Positions 8,061 to 16,818 of a stretch of DNA of 64,000 bases are shown here, piece by piece (positions within the stretch are counted from its first letter, which is position 1; each line of letters opens with the position of its first letter). The position numbers and the translations under genes are program-made. The DNA is taken from contig JAIUPC010000017.1 in NCBI GenBank assembly GCA_020161655.1, positions 124,001-188,000 of the forward strand, given 5' to 3'. This DNA is from Pseudomonadota bacterium. GTDB lineage: Bacteria; Pseudomonadota; Alphaproteobacteria; Rhodobacterales; Rhodobacteraceae. Below the pieces are notes generated by a model that was not told where the DNA came from, made no database searches, and saw only the letters and a list, made by a program, of their open reading frames with translations.

Positions 8061-9110
8061 ATGGCAACGGCCGATGTCACGGTCATGGGCGCTGGCATCT
8101 TCGGCCTTGCCATCGCCTGGGAATGCACCCGGCGCGGGGCGCGGGTCAGCGTTCTGGAACGGGCGCGGATCGGGTCCGGATCTTCGGGCGGCATTGTCGG
8201 CGCGCTCGCCCCCCATGTGCCGGAACAATGGAATCCGAAGAAGCAGTTCCAGCTTGAAAGCCTGCTGATGGCGCAGGATTTCTGGGCCGGGGTCAGGGCG
8301 GCGGGTGGGGCCGATCCCGGCTATGCGCGCACGGGCCGGGTGCAGCCTGTCGCCGATGCGGCGGCGCTTGATCTCGCAAGGGCGCGGGGCCTCGGGGCGG
8401 CGGATCTCTGGCGCGGTGAGGCGGTGTGGGAAGTGGTTCCCGTTGCGGATGACGGCTGGCAGCCGGCCTCAGCCAGCGGCTTTCTGATCCGCGACACGCT
8501 CTCGGCACGGCTCCATCCCCGGCAGGCGGCAAGGGCTTTGGTGGCGGCAATCCGGGCGCGGGGTGGGTCGGTGACCGAAGGCGTGGAGGTGCCGACGGGC
8601 GCAGGGCCGGTGGTCTGGGCGACCGGGGCTGCGGGGCTTTCCGCGCTTGGAGCGGACCTCGGGCGCGATGTCGGCGGCGCGGTCAAGGGGCAGGCCGCGC
8701 TTTTCGCCTGTCCGGGGTTCGAAGCGCAGCCGCAGTTGTTCGTCGATGGCATCCATATCGTGCCGCATGGCGACGGGACGGTGGCGGTGGGCTCGACCTC
8801 GGAACGGAGCTTCGACGCGCCGGATACCGTCGACGCCCGGCTCGACCCAGTGATGGCGGCGGCCCGCGCGGCCTGCCCGGCGCTTCGCGAGGCAGCCGTT
8901 ATCGAACGATGGGCTGGCCTGCGGCCTCGAGCCAAAAGCCGGGCGCCGATGCTCGGGGGCTGGCCGGGTCGGCAGGCGCAGTTCATCGCCAACGGCGGCT
9001 TCAAGATCGGCTTCGGCATGGCGCCCAAGGTGGCGGCGGTCATGGCCGATCTGGTGCTGGAAGGCCGTGATACGATCCCGGCGGGATTCCGGGTCGAGGA
9101 CAGTCTCTGA
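8061..9110 (+). CDS. FAD-dependent oxidoreductase (DAO fold), candidate MnmC2-like
   Basis: A 349-residue DAO-superfamily flavoprotein. The FAD-binding start is ADVTVMGAGIFGLAIAW with Glu ending strand 2 (VSVLERARIGSGSSGG). Then come PHVPEQWNPKK and, near the end, the FAD-closing WAGLRPRAKSRAPMLGG and NGGFKIGFGMAP. The MnmC oxidase half has the same architecture and removes the carboxymethyl group from cmnm5U. The divergent mnmD neighbour makes that role plausible, but the protein could also be a glycine or D-amino-acid oxidase. The ATG at 8061 is preferred over 8043 because GGGCGGGGA directly precedes it. Confidence 0.78.
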   Translation: MATADVTVMGAGIFGLAIAWECTRRGARVSVLERARIGSGSSGGIVGALAPHVPEQWNPKKQFQLESLLMAQDFWAGVRAAGGADPGYARTGRVQPVADAAALDLARARGLGAADLWRGEAVWEVVPVADDGWQPASASGFLIRDTLSARLHPRQAARALVAAIRARGGSVTEGVEVPTGAGPVVWATGAAGLSALGADLGRDVGGAVKGQAALFACPGFEAQPQLFVDGIHIVPHGDGTVAVGSTSERSFDAPDTVDARLDPVMAAARAACPALREAAVIERWAGLRPRAKSRAPMLGGWPGRQAQFIANGGFKIGFGMAPKVAAVMADLVLEGRDTIPAGFRVEDSL

Positions 9111-9117
9111 CGACGCC

Positions 9118-10059
9118 TCAGCGTGGCGCGGCAGCTCGCCGCAGGCGGTCGTTGATGGCGCGGCCAAGGCCGTGGTCGGGGATCGGCGCGACCTCGATCA
9201 GGTCGTTGGCGATCCGGTCCGCCTCGCGCAGGGCGTGGAAGAGGTTGGCCGCCGCTTCGACCAGATCGGCGGTCTCCGACAGGTTCAGCGCCGCGCCAGC
9301 GCAATCGCGGCCGAAGCCGATCCAGACCGCGCCCGGTGTCGGTGTCGTGACGCCAAGGCGCACCGCAGCACCTGGCGCGTAATGCGAGGCAAGCTGGCCG
9401 GGGGCCACGGGCCGGGCCGGGTCCGCGCCGGTCGGAAGCGGTACGCCAAGGCATTCCTCCAGCACTTCCGCCGGAATGCCGCCGGGGCGCAGAAGCTGCG
9501 CCGCGCCCACCAACCCGAGGATCGTCGATTCCAGCCCGACCGCAGATGCCCCGCCATCAACCACCGCCGCGATGCGGCCCGAAAGCCCCTCCATCACGTG
9601 ATCGGCCCGTGTCGGGCTGACCCGCCCGGAGGGATTGGCCGAGGGCGCCGCGACCGGGCCGCCGAAGGCCCTCAGCAGACCCTGCGCCACCGGATGCGCT
9701 GGCACCCGGATCGCGACCGAAGTGAGTTCCGCCGTCACAAGCGCCGAAAGTCCGGCCTCCGCGCGAAGCGGCAGCACAAGGGTCAAGGGACCGGGCCAGA
9801 AGGCCGAGGCGACCCGTTCGGCGCGGTCATCGAAATGCGCCAGCGCCCGCGCCGCCGCAATATCCGGCACATGCACGATCAGCGGATTGAAGCGCGGCCG
9901 GCCCTTCGCCTCGAAGATCCGCGCGACCGCGATGTCGGAGCGGGCATCGCCGCCAAGGCCGTAGACCGTCTCGGTCGGGAAGGCGACAAGATCGCCCGCC
10001 CGGAGGAGGGCCGCTGCCCGGTCAAGCCCTGTCGCATCGGGGGAGAGGCGTTCAGTCAC
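9118..10059 (-). CDS. tsaC: Threonylcarbamoyl-AMP synthase, Sua5 type
   Basis: The protein makes threonylcarbamoyl-AMP from threonine, bicarbonate and ATP for the t6A37 modification of ANN-decoding tRNAs. The N-terminal YrdC domain (about residues 10-200) carries LVAFPTETVYGLGGDA, AKGRPRFNPLIVHV, FWPGPLTLVLP, the SVAIRVPAHPVA strand and APSANPSGRVSPT. The extra C-terminal Sua5 domain (about 210-313) has the linker RPGGIPAEVLEE and the conserved PGQLASHYAPGA. At 313 residues it is the long Sua5 form rather than the short TsaC form. The start is GTG. Its stop lies 7 bp from the convergent FAD oxidoreductase. Confidence 0.93.
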   Translation of the reverse strand: MTERLSPDATGLDRAAALLRAGDLVAFPTETVYGLGGDARSDIAVARIFEAKGRPRFNPLIVHVPDIAAARALAHFDDRAERVASAFWPGPLTLVLPLRAEAGLSALVTAELTSVAIRVPAHPVAQGLLRAFGGPVAAPSANPSGRVSPTRADHVMEGLSGRIAAVVDGGASAVGLESTILGLVGAAQLLRPGGIPAEVLEECLGVPLPTGADPARPVAPGQLASHYAPGAAVRLGVTTPTPGAVWIGFGRDCAGAALNLSETADLVEAAANLFHALREADRIANDLIEVAPIPDHGLGRAINDRLRRAAAPR

Positions 10060-10199
10060 GGAAGGTCACGTCCAGATGCGCCCGATCGTGACGCAGCGTT
10101 AAAGTTGCCGGGGGCCGCCCCGAGGCAGAGATTGCGAAGAACTTCTAGACAGTTTCATATGCGCGGGCATTCGGATTGCCAAGCCGCCGGGAGTTTCAG

Positions 10200-11891
10200 A
10201 TGACCTACCGTTCCCCCATCGACGACATTCGGTTCGTGCTTGATCACGTCGTCCCCTTCGCCCGCGTTGCCGAGACGGAGCGCTACGCCGAAGCCACGCC
10301 CGACATGGTCGAAGCGATCCTGACCGAGGCGGCGAAGCTGTGCGATACCGTCGTGGCACCGGTGAACATCAACGGCGACAAGGTGCCGGCGAAGCTCGAA
10401 AACGGCGTCGTCCGCACCTCGCCGGGCTTTGCCGAGGCGTTCCGCGCGATTGCCGAGGGCGGTTGGATCGGCGTGGCCGCGCCGCAGGAACATGGCGGCA
10501 TGGGCCTGCCGCAGACCGTCAACATGGCGATCAACGACATGCTGTCGGGCGCCTGCCTTGCGCTGCAACTGAACCCCTTGCTCACCCAGGGGCATATCGA
10601 GGCGCTGGAGCATCACGCCTCGGACGAGATCAAGGCGCTTTACATCCCGAAGCTCGTGTCCGGCGAATGGTCGGGCACGATGAACCTGACCGAACCGCAG
10701 GCCGGGTCCGATGTCGGCGCGCTCCGCACCAAGGCGGAACCGAAGGGTGACGGCAGCTATGCCATCACCGGGCAGAAGATCTTCATCACCTGGGGCGATT
10801 CCGATGTGGTGGAAAACATCTCCCACCTCGTCCTCGCGCGCCTGCCGGGGGCGGCGGCCGGGACGAGGGGCATCAGCCTTTTCATCGTGCCGAAGTTCCT
10901 GCCGGATGCGAATGGCAAGCCGGGCAAGGCCAACAGCCTGAAGGTCGTCAGCCTTGAGCACAAGCTCGGCATCCACGGCTCTCCGACCTGCGTGATGTCC
11001 TACGACGGTGCGACCGGCTGGCTCGTCGGTGAGGAGAACAAGGGCATGGCGGCGATGTTCACCATGATGAACAACGCAAGGCTCGGCGTCGGGATGCAGG
11101 GCGTCGGCGTGGCCGAGGCCGCCTGCCAGAAGGCCATCGAATATGCGCAGGAGCGCAACCAGATGGGTGTGATCGCCAACCACCCGGACGTGCGCAGGAT
11201 GCTCGCCACCATGCGGGCCGAAGTCTTTGCCGCCCGCGCCATCGGCCTTGCCTGCGCCGTGGCGACCGACATGCAGACCGCGACCGGGGCGGACGACTGG
11301 GCCGCGCGCGCGGCCTTTCTTACGCCCATCGCCAAGGCCTATGGCACCGATGTCGGCTGCATGGTCAGCGAGATGGCGGTGCAGGTCCATGGCGGCATGG
11401 GCTACATCGAGGAAACCGGCGTGGCGCAGTTCTACCGCGACGTGCGGATCACGCCGATCTACGAAGGCACCAACGGCATTCAGGCGATGGACCTCGTCGG
11501 CCGCAAGATGATGGACGGCGGCGAGATGGCCTACCGCATCCTCGAAGAGATCGAGGATGACGCCGAGGCGGCACGGGCGGCACTGCCCGATCTTGCCGGC
11601 GATGTCTGGTCGGCGGCGGAGACGCTGCGCGAGGCGACCGAATGGATGGTCGGGCAGGACATGACCGAACGCTTTGCCGGGGCCGCGCCCTATCTTCGCG
11701 CCTTCGCCCGCGTCCTTGGCGCGCATTACCACCTGCGCGCGGCTGTGGCCGAGGGCGGCAAGGGGCCGCGGAGTGCCTTGGCGCGGGTCTATATTCGCCG
11801 CCTTCTGCCGCTTTACGCCGCCCATCTCGCCGAAGCGCGGGATGGCAGCGACGGCATCATGTCGCTGTCGCCCGACGATCTGGCCTCCTGA
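10200..11891 (+). CDS. Acyl-CoA dehydrogenase, long form (DmdC/FadE-like)
   Basis: A 563-residue FAD enzyme that oxidises acyl-CoA to the 2-enoyl-CoA. It opens with TYRSPIDDIRFVLDHV, seen in the roughly 590-residue group that includes 3-methylmercaptopropionyl-CoA dehydrogenases. FAD and substrate elements are MNLTEPQAGSDVGAL, GQKIFITWGDSD, the hydride-side LEHKLGIHGSPTC and QVHGGMGYIEETGVAQFYRD. The catalytic Glu is expected in PIYEGTNGIQAMDL. The start is the ATG at 10200 after GGGAG. Its stop overlaps the start of the MBL gene (TGATG), so the two are coupled. The electrons would go through ETF to the ETF-QO encoded at 52.6 kb. The acyl substrate is unknown. Confidence 0.88.
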   Translation: MTYRSPIDDIRFVLDHVVPFARVAETERYAEATPDMVEAILTEAAKLCDTVVAPVNINGDKVPAKLENGVVRTSPGFAEAFRAIAEGGWIGVAAPQEHGGMGLPQTVNMAINDMLSGACLALQLNPLLTQGHIEALEHHASDEIKALYIPKLVSGEWSGTMNLTEPQAGSDVGALRTKAEPKGDGSYAITGQKIFITWGDSDVVENISHLVLARLPGAAAGTRGISLFIVPKFLPDANGKPGKANSLKVVSLEHKLGIHGSPTCVMSYDGATGWLVGEENKGMAAMFTMMNNARLGVGMQGVGVAEAACQKAIEYAQERNQMGVIANHPDVRRMLATMRAEVFAARAIGLACAVATDMQTATGADDWAARAAFLTPIAKAYGTDVGCMVSEMAVQVHGGMGYIEETGVAQFYRDVRITPIYEGTNGIQAMDLVGRKMMDGGEMAYRILEEIEDDAEAARAALPDLAGDVWSAAETLREATEWMVGQDMTERFAGAAPYLRAFARVLGAHYHLRAAVAEGGKGPRSALARVYIRRLLPLYAAHLAEARDGSDGIMSLSPDDLAS

Positions 11892-12952
11892 TGGACGGGC
11901 GCGGCGATCCTGGCCGGGATGGCATCCGCTATCCATGGGCCGAAGCGCCGCAAGGCGCCGAAGCGGTCGAGATTGCCGAGGGCATCCTCTGGCTGCGCCT
12001 GCCGCTGCCGATGGCGCTGGATCATGTGAACGTCTATGCGCTCGACGATGGCGACGGCTGGACGGTCATCGACACCGGTTTCGACAGCAGCCGCACCCGC
12101 GCGACCTGGGAAGCGATCCTTTCCGGGCCGCTGGGCGGCAGGTCGGTGCGGCGGGTTGTCGTCACCCATTACCACCCCGATCACGTCGGCCTTGCCGGCT
12201 GGTTCCAGGCCCGGGGGGCAGAGCTTGTCACCACGCGGACAAGCTGGATTCTGGCGCGGATGCTGATCCTTGACCTGCAATCGCTGCCGGTGCCCGAAAC
12301 CATCGACTTCTGGCGCGGCGCCGGCATGGACCCTGACCTTCTCGCCCGGCGCGCCACCGAGCGGCCCTTCAACTTCGCCGATGTCGTGGCGCCCTTGCCG
12401 CTTGGCTACAGCCGCATCGCCGAGGGCGACACGATCCGCATCGGCGGGCGCGACTGGCTGGTGCGCACGGGCGACGGCCACGCCCCCGAACACGCGACCT
12501 TCTGGGAGGTGGGCGGCGACCTCATCATCGGCGGCGACCAGCTTCTGCCCTCGATCTCGGCCAATCTCGGCGTCTATGCCTCCGAACCCGAGGCCGATCC
12601 GATTGCCGAATGGATGGCAAGTTGCCGGCGCTTCAAGCTCCATGCCCGCGATGGCCAGCTTGTTCTCCCCGGCCACAAGCTGCCCTTCACCGGCCTGCCG
12701 CTGAGGCTTGACCAGATGATCGACAACCATGTCGGCGCGCTAACCCGGCTGACAGAGCTGCTAGGGACGCCGAAAGTCGCCACCGAATGCTTCGACACGC
12801 TCTTCAAGCGTCCCGTGGGCGAGGCGGAATACGGCTTTGCGCTGGTTGAAGCGGTGGCGCATCTCAACCATCTATGGAAGACAGGCAAGGTCGCGCGTGA
12901 GCGGCGGGAGGATGGAGCCTGGCTGTGGCAGAGAAAGACCCCAACGACCTGA
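11891..12952 (+). CDS. MBL-fold metallo-hydrolase
   Basis: A 353-residue metallo-beta-lactamase-fold hydrolase. The metal motif is THYHPDHVGLAG (HxHxDH), with further ligand positions in TGDGHAPEHATFW (His), IIGGDQLLP (Asp) and VLPGHKLPF (His). The C-terminal part after the MBL core (about residues 260-353) is a helical extension found in glyoxalase-II-like and lactonase-like relatives. The start is the ATG at 11891, overlapping the acyl-CoA dehydrogenase stop by one base. That suggests a joint role, perhaps hydrolysis of a thioester or lactone, but this is inference. Confidence 0.85.
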   Translation: MDGRGDPGRDGIRYPWAEAPQGAEAVEIAEGILWLRLPLPMALDHVNVYALDDGDGWTVIDTGFDSSRTRATWEAILSGPLGGRSVRRVVVTHYHPDHVGLAGWFQARGAELVTTRTSWILARMLILDLQSLPVPETIDFWRGAGMDPDLLARRATERPFNFADVVAPLPLGYSRIAEGDTIRIGGRDWLVRTGDGHAPEHATFWEVGGDLIIGGDQLLPSISANLGVYASEPEADPIAEWMASCRRFKLHARDGQLVLPGHKLPFTGLPLRLDQMIDNHVGALTRLTELLGTPKVATECFDTLFKRPVGEAEYGFALVEAVAHLNHLWKTGKVARERREDGAWLWQRKTPTT

Positions 12953-13401
12953 TCCACACCTCGGCCGAGGTGCACGAAGCCTCGGCCATGCCAAGCGCAA
13001 GGGTGGCCCATGCCGGCAAGGACGCGCCCATGACGGCCGAGCTTGAGCCGATGCCGGAAAGCATGGCTGCGCAGCCCTACAGCGAGAAGAGTCCGGCGCA
13101 GTGGGCCTTCGAACGGCTGATCCTCTACATCCGCAACTTCGAAAGCCAGCTCGACAACCAGCACGAGGTGGCGATGGGCTTCACTGGCGGCGAAGCTGGC
13201 GTGCTGAGGATCGAGGGGATCGGCTATTACGACCCCGACATCCTGACCTTCTACGGCAGCGATGAGGAGGGGACGCGCACCCAGCTTATCAAGCACGTGA
13301 GCCAGCTCAACGTGATGCTCCGCGCGATGCCGAAGCCGGAAGAGGCTGATGAGCCGCGACGCATCGGCTTTCATCTTGCCGCCGATCTTGACCGCAAGTG
13401 A
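12925..13401 (+). CDS. Conserved hypothetical protein (DUF6173-like)
   Basis: This 158-residue soluble protein has no signal or membrane segment. Residues 1-50 are low complexity. The conserved-looking core is about 52-150: SPAQWAFERLILYIRNFESQLDNQHEVAMGF, LRIEGIGYYDPDILTFYGSDEEGTRTQLIKHVSQLNVML and RRIGFHLAADL. I associate this pattern with small alphaproteobacterial proteins of unknown function. It overlaps the MBL gene by 28 nt, so it is in the same operon. Confidence 0.8.
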   Translation: MAEKDPNDLIHTSAEVHEASAMPSARVAHAGKDAPMTAELEPMPESMAAQPYSEKSPAQWAFERLILYIRNFESQLDNQHEVAMGFTGGEAGVLRIEGIGYYDPDILTFYGSDEEGTRTQLIKHVSQLNVMLRAMPKPEEADEPRRIGFHLAADLDRK

Positions 13402-13473
13402 GGCGCGGCGGGTCGTGACAGGGCCGACTGAATCGGCTATGCGGAATCCAACAGGTTTTCTGAGGAGCAGAAC

Positions 13474-13608
13474 ATGGCCGACCATACCCCTGGCAAGATG
13501 GACATCCGCGAGCACGAAAAGACCTTCGACGGGTTCATCAAGGTCACGACATGGTCTGCAGTCGTCTGCATCGTCGTGCTGATCTTCCTTGCTTTGGCGA
13601 ACGCCTGA
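13474..13608 (+). CDS. aa3-type cytochrome c oxidase subunit IV, small
   Basis: This 44-residue protein starts MADHTPGKMDIREHEKTFDGF and ends in a single transmembrane helix (TWSAVVCIVVLIFLALA). The N-terminal MDxxxHEKTFxGF block followed by one helix is the signature of the bacterial aa3 oxidase subunit IV seen in Paracoccus and Rhodobacter. It packs against the core subunits in the inner membrane. GAGGAG lies 7 nt before the ATG. It is too short for normal ORF cutoffs. The core cox genes are not in this window, which is common for this subunit. Confidence 0.88.
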   Translation: MADHTPGKMDIREHEKTFDGFIKVTTWSAVVCIVVLIFLALANA

Positions 13609-13631
13609 GCGAAGCCACCGGATAAGCCGAT

Positions 13632-14246
13632 ATGATTTTCCGCAGGGCCGTCCTCTGCCTTCTCTTCCCGCTTGCGCTGGCCGCCTGCGGTGCCGACAAT
13701 GTCTGGGCAACCAACGAGGAAGTGGCGCGTGCGCGCCATGTCTCGGGCGAGGCGCCGTCGCTCACGCTTTACACCGTCATCAACAAGCGCAGCGGCAGCG
13801 GCGGCCACACCGCGCTGATGATCGACGCCAGCCAAAGGGTGCTGTTCGATCCTGCCGGGACGTTCAGCTATCCGAGCGTGCCGGTGCGCAATGACGTGCA
13901 TTACGGCATTACCGAGCAGATGCGCAGGCTCTACATCGATTACCACGCGCGCGAGACCTACGACGTGCTGGAACAGAAGATTCCTGTCAGCCCGGCCGTG
14001 GCCGAAGAGGCGCTGCGGCGGGCGCAGGAGTATGGCGCCGTGAACAAGGCCTTCTGCGGGAATTCTACCAGCGATATCCTGCGCGGCCTGCCAGGTTTCG
14101 AGAGTATGCCGCGGACGTTCTTCCCGATGAAGATCAGCCGCGCTTTCGGCGAAAATCCGGGCGTGCAGGCGCGGCTCTACCAGGATGGTGATCCCGACAT
14201 CTACACGGGCATAACCATGGTGAGGGGCAAGACGGCGGAACCCTGA
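13632..14246 (+). CDS. Conserved lipoprotein of unknown function
   Basis: A 204-residue predicted outer-membrane or periplasmic lipoprotein. The signal ends in the lipobox LAAC, with Cys19 as the lipidation site. The mature part has LTLYTVINKRSGSGGHTALMI (His59), a middle helical stretch, then NKAFCGNSTSDIL (Cys142) and a TFFPMKI segment. A conserved His before a later Cys-Gly-Asn could mean a papain-like or NlpC/P60-like fold in permuted order, but I cannot confirm catalysis. It lies 23 bp after the cytochrome oxidase subunit gene, on the same strand. Confidence 0.75.
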   Translation: MIFRRAVLCLLFPLALAACGADNVWATNEEVARARHVSGEAPSLTLYTVINKRSGSGGHTALMIDASQRVLFDPAGTFSYPSVPVRNDVHYGITEQMRRLYIDYHARETYDVLEQKIPVSPAVAEEALRRAQEYGAVNKAFCGNSTSDILRGLPGFESMPRTFFPMKISRAFGENPGVQARLYQDGDPDIYTGITMVRGKTAEP

Positions 14247-14263
14247 TCTCCGCCGCCACCCGC

Positions 14264-15079
14264 TCAGCCTAGCTTGGCGTGAACCTCGTCGAGGTCGACT
14301 TCTGACAGCGGCATCTTGTTCGCCGGATTATGGAAGTCGTAGCGGAACAGCTGGAAATCGCGGTGGTAGATTTCCCACATGAGATGCATCGACAGGTCGT
14401 CGAAGTAATCCTCGACCGGATGGGCGCGCTTGGGGCCATGCCCCTCGCTCTCGTTGAAGCGCGGGATCGTCTTCAGGTCGATCGGATGCGCGGTCGTCAC
14501 CTTGTCGAGCACCGCCTGCATCCCCTCGTCGAAGCGTTCGGTGAAGAAGATGCGGTCATAGCGCCCGCCATTCACGATGAAGGTCGAGATATGGCCGGAC
14601 ATGGCCGACCAGTGGATGTCAGGCTCCATCGGCTTCTTCCAGCGGATGGTGTCGCGGGCGAAAAGCAGGAAGCGCCGGAAGCTCTTGATCTGGTCGAAGG
14701 CGAAATCGTTGTCGGGGCTGCCGACCTCGACCCCGTATTTCTGGATCAGCATCGGCACGAGGTTGCCACGGTAGCGCTGGCCGTTGCGCTGGACGCCGGC
14801 GATCTTGTCGAAGAAGGACGACAGGATGCGGGTATAGGGGTTGCGGACGCAGGTGAAGGTCGGGGCCTTCCGCCCCTTGACCGCCGCCTCGATCAGTGGC
14901 TGACTTTGCTCCTGCGCCCATTTGTGCAGGCCGGTGGTGGCATCGTGGATGTCTCCTTCGAAGAAGCTGCCATGATCGGAAAAGAACATGATCTGGCCAA
15001 TGGTCGAGCAGGCGCATTTCGGCACCACGCGGTAGACCATGCTTTCCGTTTCGGTCATCCAGGTTCCGGGGAAACCCAT
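14264..15079 (-). CDS. Sulfotransferase family 2 (carbohydrate sulfotransferase-like)
   Basis: A 271-residue PAPS-dependent sulfotransferase. The 5'-phosphosulfate loop is VPKCACSTIGQIM (residues about 18-30). The 3'-phosphate motif is FTCVRNPYTRILSSFFDKI (about 75-93), with Arg and Ser in the expected places. The protein resembles the family that includes animal HNK-1, chondroitin and dermatan sulfotransferases. It has no signal peptide, so it would act in the cytoplasm, probably on a nucleotide- or lipid-linked glycan. It is divergent from a GT14-like glycosyltransferase across a 154-bp AT-richer gap. Confidence 0.85.
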   Translation of the reverse strand: MGFPGTWMTETESMVYRVVPKCACSTIGQIMFFSDHGSFFEGDIHDATTGLHKWAQEQSQPLIEAAVKGRKAPTFTCVRNPYTRILSSFFDKIAGVQRNGQRYRGNLVPMLIQKYGVEVGSPDNDFAFDQIKSFRRFLLFARDTIRWKKPMEPDIHWSAMSGHISTFIVNGGRYDRIFFTERFDEGMQAVLDKVTTAHPIDLKTIPRFNESEGHGPKRAHPVEDYFDDLSMHLMWEIYHRDFQLFRYDFHNPANKMPLSEVDLDEVHAKLG

Positions 15080-15233
15080 GAAAACTCATCCCTGAGGGGC
15101 TGCGCGCAATCGAACTCGTTGCGCATTACTCAACAATTGCGGCGTAAAGAGCAAAGAAACTCTGTCATTTCAACGGCGCTTCCAGCTATCTGACAGAAAT
15201 ATCCGGTGAAAGCGACGGTTTCAGGTTTAGTGA

Positions 15234-16811
15234 ATGGCAAAGATCGCCTTCATCTTGCTCTGCCACAAGGACCCCGAGGGGATCATCGCCCAGGCCGGCC
15301 GGCTGACGGCGGCGGGTGACTGCATTGCCATTCACTTCGACGCCCGCGCGCGGCAGGCCGACTATGCGAAGATCCGCGCCGCCCTTGCCGACAATCCCGG
15401 TGTGACCTTTGCGCGGCGCCGCGTCAAATGCGGCTGGGGCGAATGGAGCCTTGTGGCGGCGACGCTCCGCGCCGTCGAGGCGGCGGTGGCGGCCTTTCCG
15501 ACGGCCACCCATTTCTACATGCTGTCGGGTGACTGCATGCCGGTCAAGACGGCGGAACATGTCCACGATTTCCTTGACGCCGAGGATGCGGACTACATCG
15601 AAAGCTTCGATTTCTTCCGCTCCGACTGGATCAAGACCGGGATGCGCGAGGACCGGCTGATCTACCGGCATTTCTTCAACGAAAGGCAGCAGAAGAGGCT
15701 CTTCTACGCCGCCTACGAGTTGCAGAAACGCTTCGGATTCAGGCGCGACACCCCGGCGGACCTGAGGATCATGATCGGCAGCCAGTGGTGGTGCCTCAGG
15801 CGGCGGACGGTGGAATGGATCCTCGATCTGATCGCCAAGCGGCGCGACATCCTGCGCTTCTTCCGCACCACATGGATCCCCGACGAGACCTTCTTCCAGA
15901 CGCTGGTGCGCCATGTCGTGCCGGACAAGGAAATCCGCTGCCGGACGCTCACCTTCCTGATGTTCACCGACTACGGGATGCCAGTCACCTTCTACAACGA
16001 TCACTATGACCTGCTGATCGGCCAGGACGCACTCTTTGCCCGCAAGATCAGCGCCGAAGCGGCGGAGCTGAAGGCCCGGCTCGGCGATCTTTATGCGGCG
16101 AAGGGCGTCCGGTTCCGGGTGTCGGACGAGGGCCGCAAGCTCTTTCATTTCCTGACCGGGCGCGGCCGGATCGGCCGCCGTTTCGCCCGCCGCTTCTGGG
16201 AAACGGAATCGACCCTTGGCCGCGGGCGCGAGTTGCTGGTCGTCATCTGCAAGAAATGGCATGTGGCCAAGCGGCTGGTGGCGCGGATGTCGGCGGATAC
16301 CGGCATTCCGGCGATGGAGTATCTTTTCGATGAGGCCACATCGCCGGTGCCCGATCTCGGTGGTGTCCAGTCCTCGCTCGCCAAGCGCAACCGTCATCGC
16401 CGCGCGCTTCTGAGGATGCTCTATGACCGGCAGGGCAGCGACCGCCTTATCATCTGTCTCGATCCGGCGGGCGCGGAGGTCTTGAAGGACCTTGCCGCCG
16501 ACCGGGCGACGGTGCGGATGCTTGAGGTCGAATGCACCTTCAGCGATGACTACCTCGCCGGCCATGCACGGCGCGTGGGGCTGGCGGGCGATCACACCCA
16601 GGAGGAGACGATGGTGCGCCTCCTGCCGACCATCCGCCATGCGTTCCGCCACGAAAGCGACGTGATCCGCGATGCGAGCTTCTCCCATCTCTACCTATTG
16701 CGGGAATGTGCCGGTGCGGCGGAAAATGCCGTGCCTCTCTCGGCGTTCTTGGGTATCGCTGAAGAAACGGCGCGCGGCATCGCCGCGATGGATCACCTAT
16801 TCTCCGATTGA
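15234..16811 (+). CDS. GT14-like branching glycosyltransferase (core-2/I-branching family)
   Basis: A 525-residue protein. Residues 1-280 look like the core-2/I-branching beta-1,6-GlcNAc and xylosyltransferase fold: KIAFILLCHKDPEGI, IAIHFDARA, VKCGWGEWSLVAATLRAVEAA, HFYMLSGDCMPVKTAEHVHDFL, the basic IGSQWWCLRRRTVEWIL and WIPDETFFQTLVRH. Residues 300-525 form a separate C-terminal domain of unknown function with a P-loop-like start (LFHFLTGRGRIGRR). The donor and acceptor are not known. The divergent sulfotransferase suggests a sulfated surface glycan. Confidence 0.82.
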   Translation: MAKIAFILLCHKDPEGIIAQAGRLTAAGDCIAIHFDARARQADYAKIRAALADNPGVTFARRRVKCGWGEWSLVAATLRAVEAAVAAFPTATHFYMLSGDCMPVKTAEHVHDFLDAEDADYIESFDFFRSDWIKTGMREDRLIYRHFFNERQQKRLFYAAYELQKRFGFRRDTPADLRIMIGSQWWCLRRRTVEWILDLIAKRRDILRFFRTTWIPDETFFQTLVRHVVPDKEIRCRTLTFLMFTDYGMPVTFYNDHYDLLIGQDALFARKISAEAAELKARLGDLYAAKGVRFRVSDEGRKLFHFLTGRGRIGRRFARRFWETESTLGRGRELLVVICKKWHVAKRLVARMSADTGIPAMEYLFDEATSPVPDLGGVQSSLAKRNRHRRALLRMLYDRQGSDRLIICLDPAGAEVLKDLAADRATVRMLEVECTFSDDYLAGHARRVGLAGDHTQEETMVRLLPTIRHAFRHESDVIRDASFSHLYLLRECAGAAENAVPLSAFLGIAEETARGIAAMDHLFSD

Positions 16812-16818
16812 GGACGGC

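Noticed and set aside
8018-8194. A 59-residue N-terminal extension of MnmD
   Set aside because: It overlaps the divergent flavoprotein gene and its residues look non-coding; homology begins at 8017.
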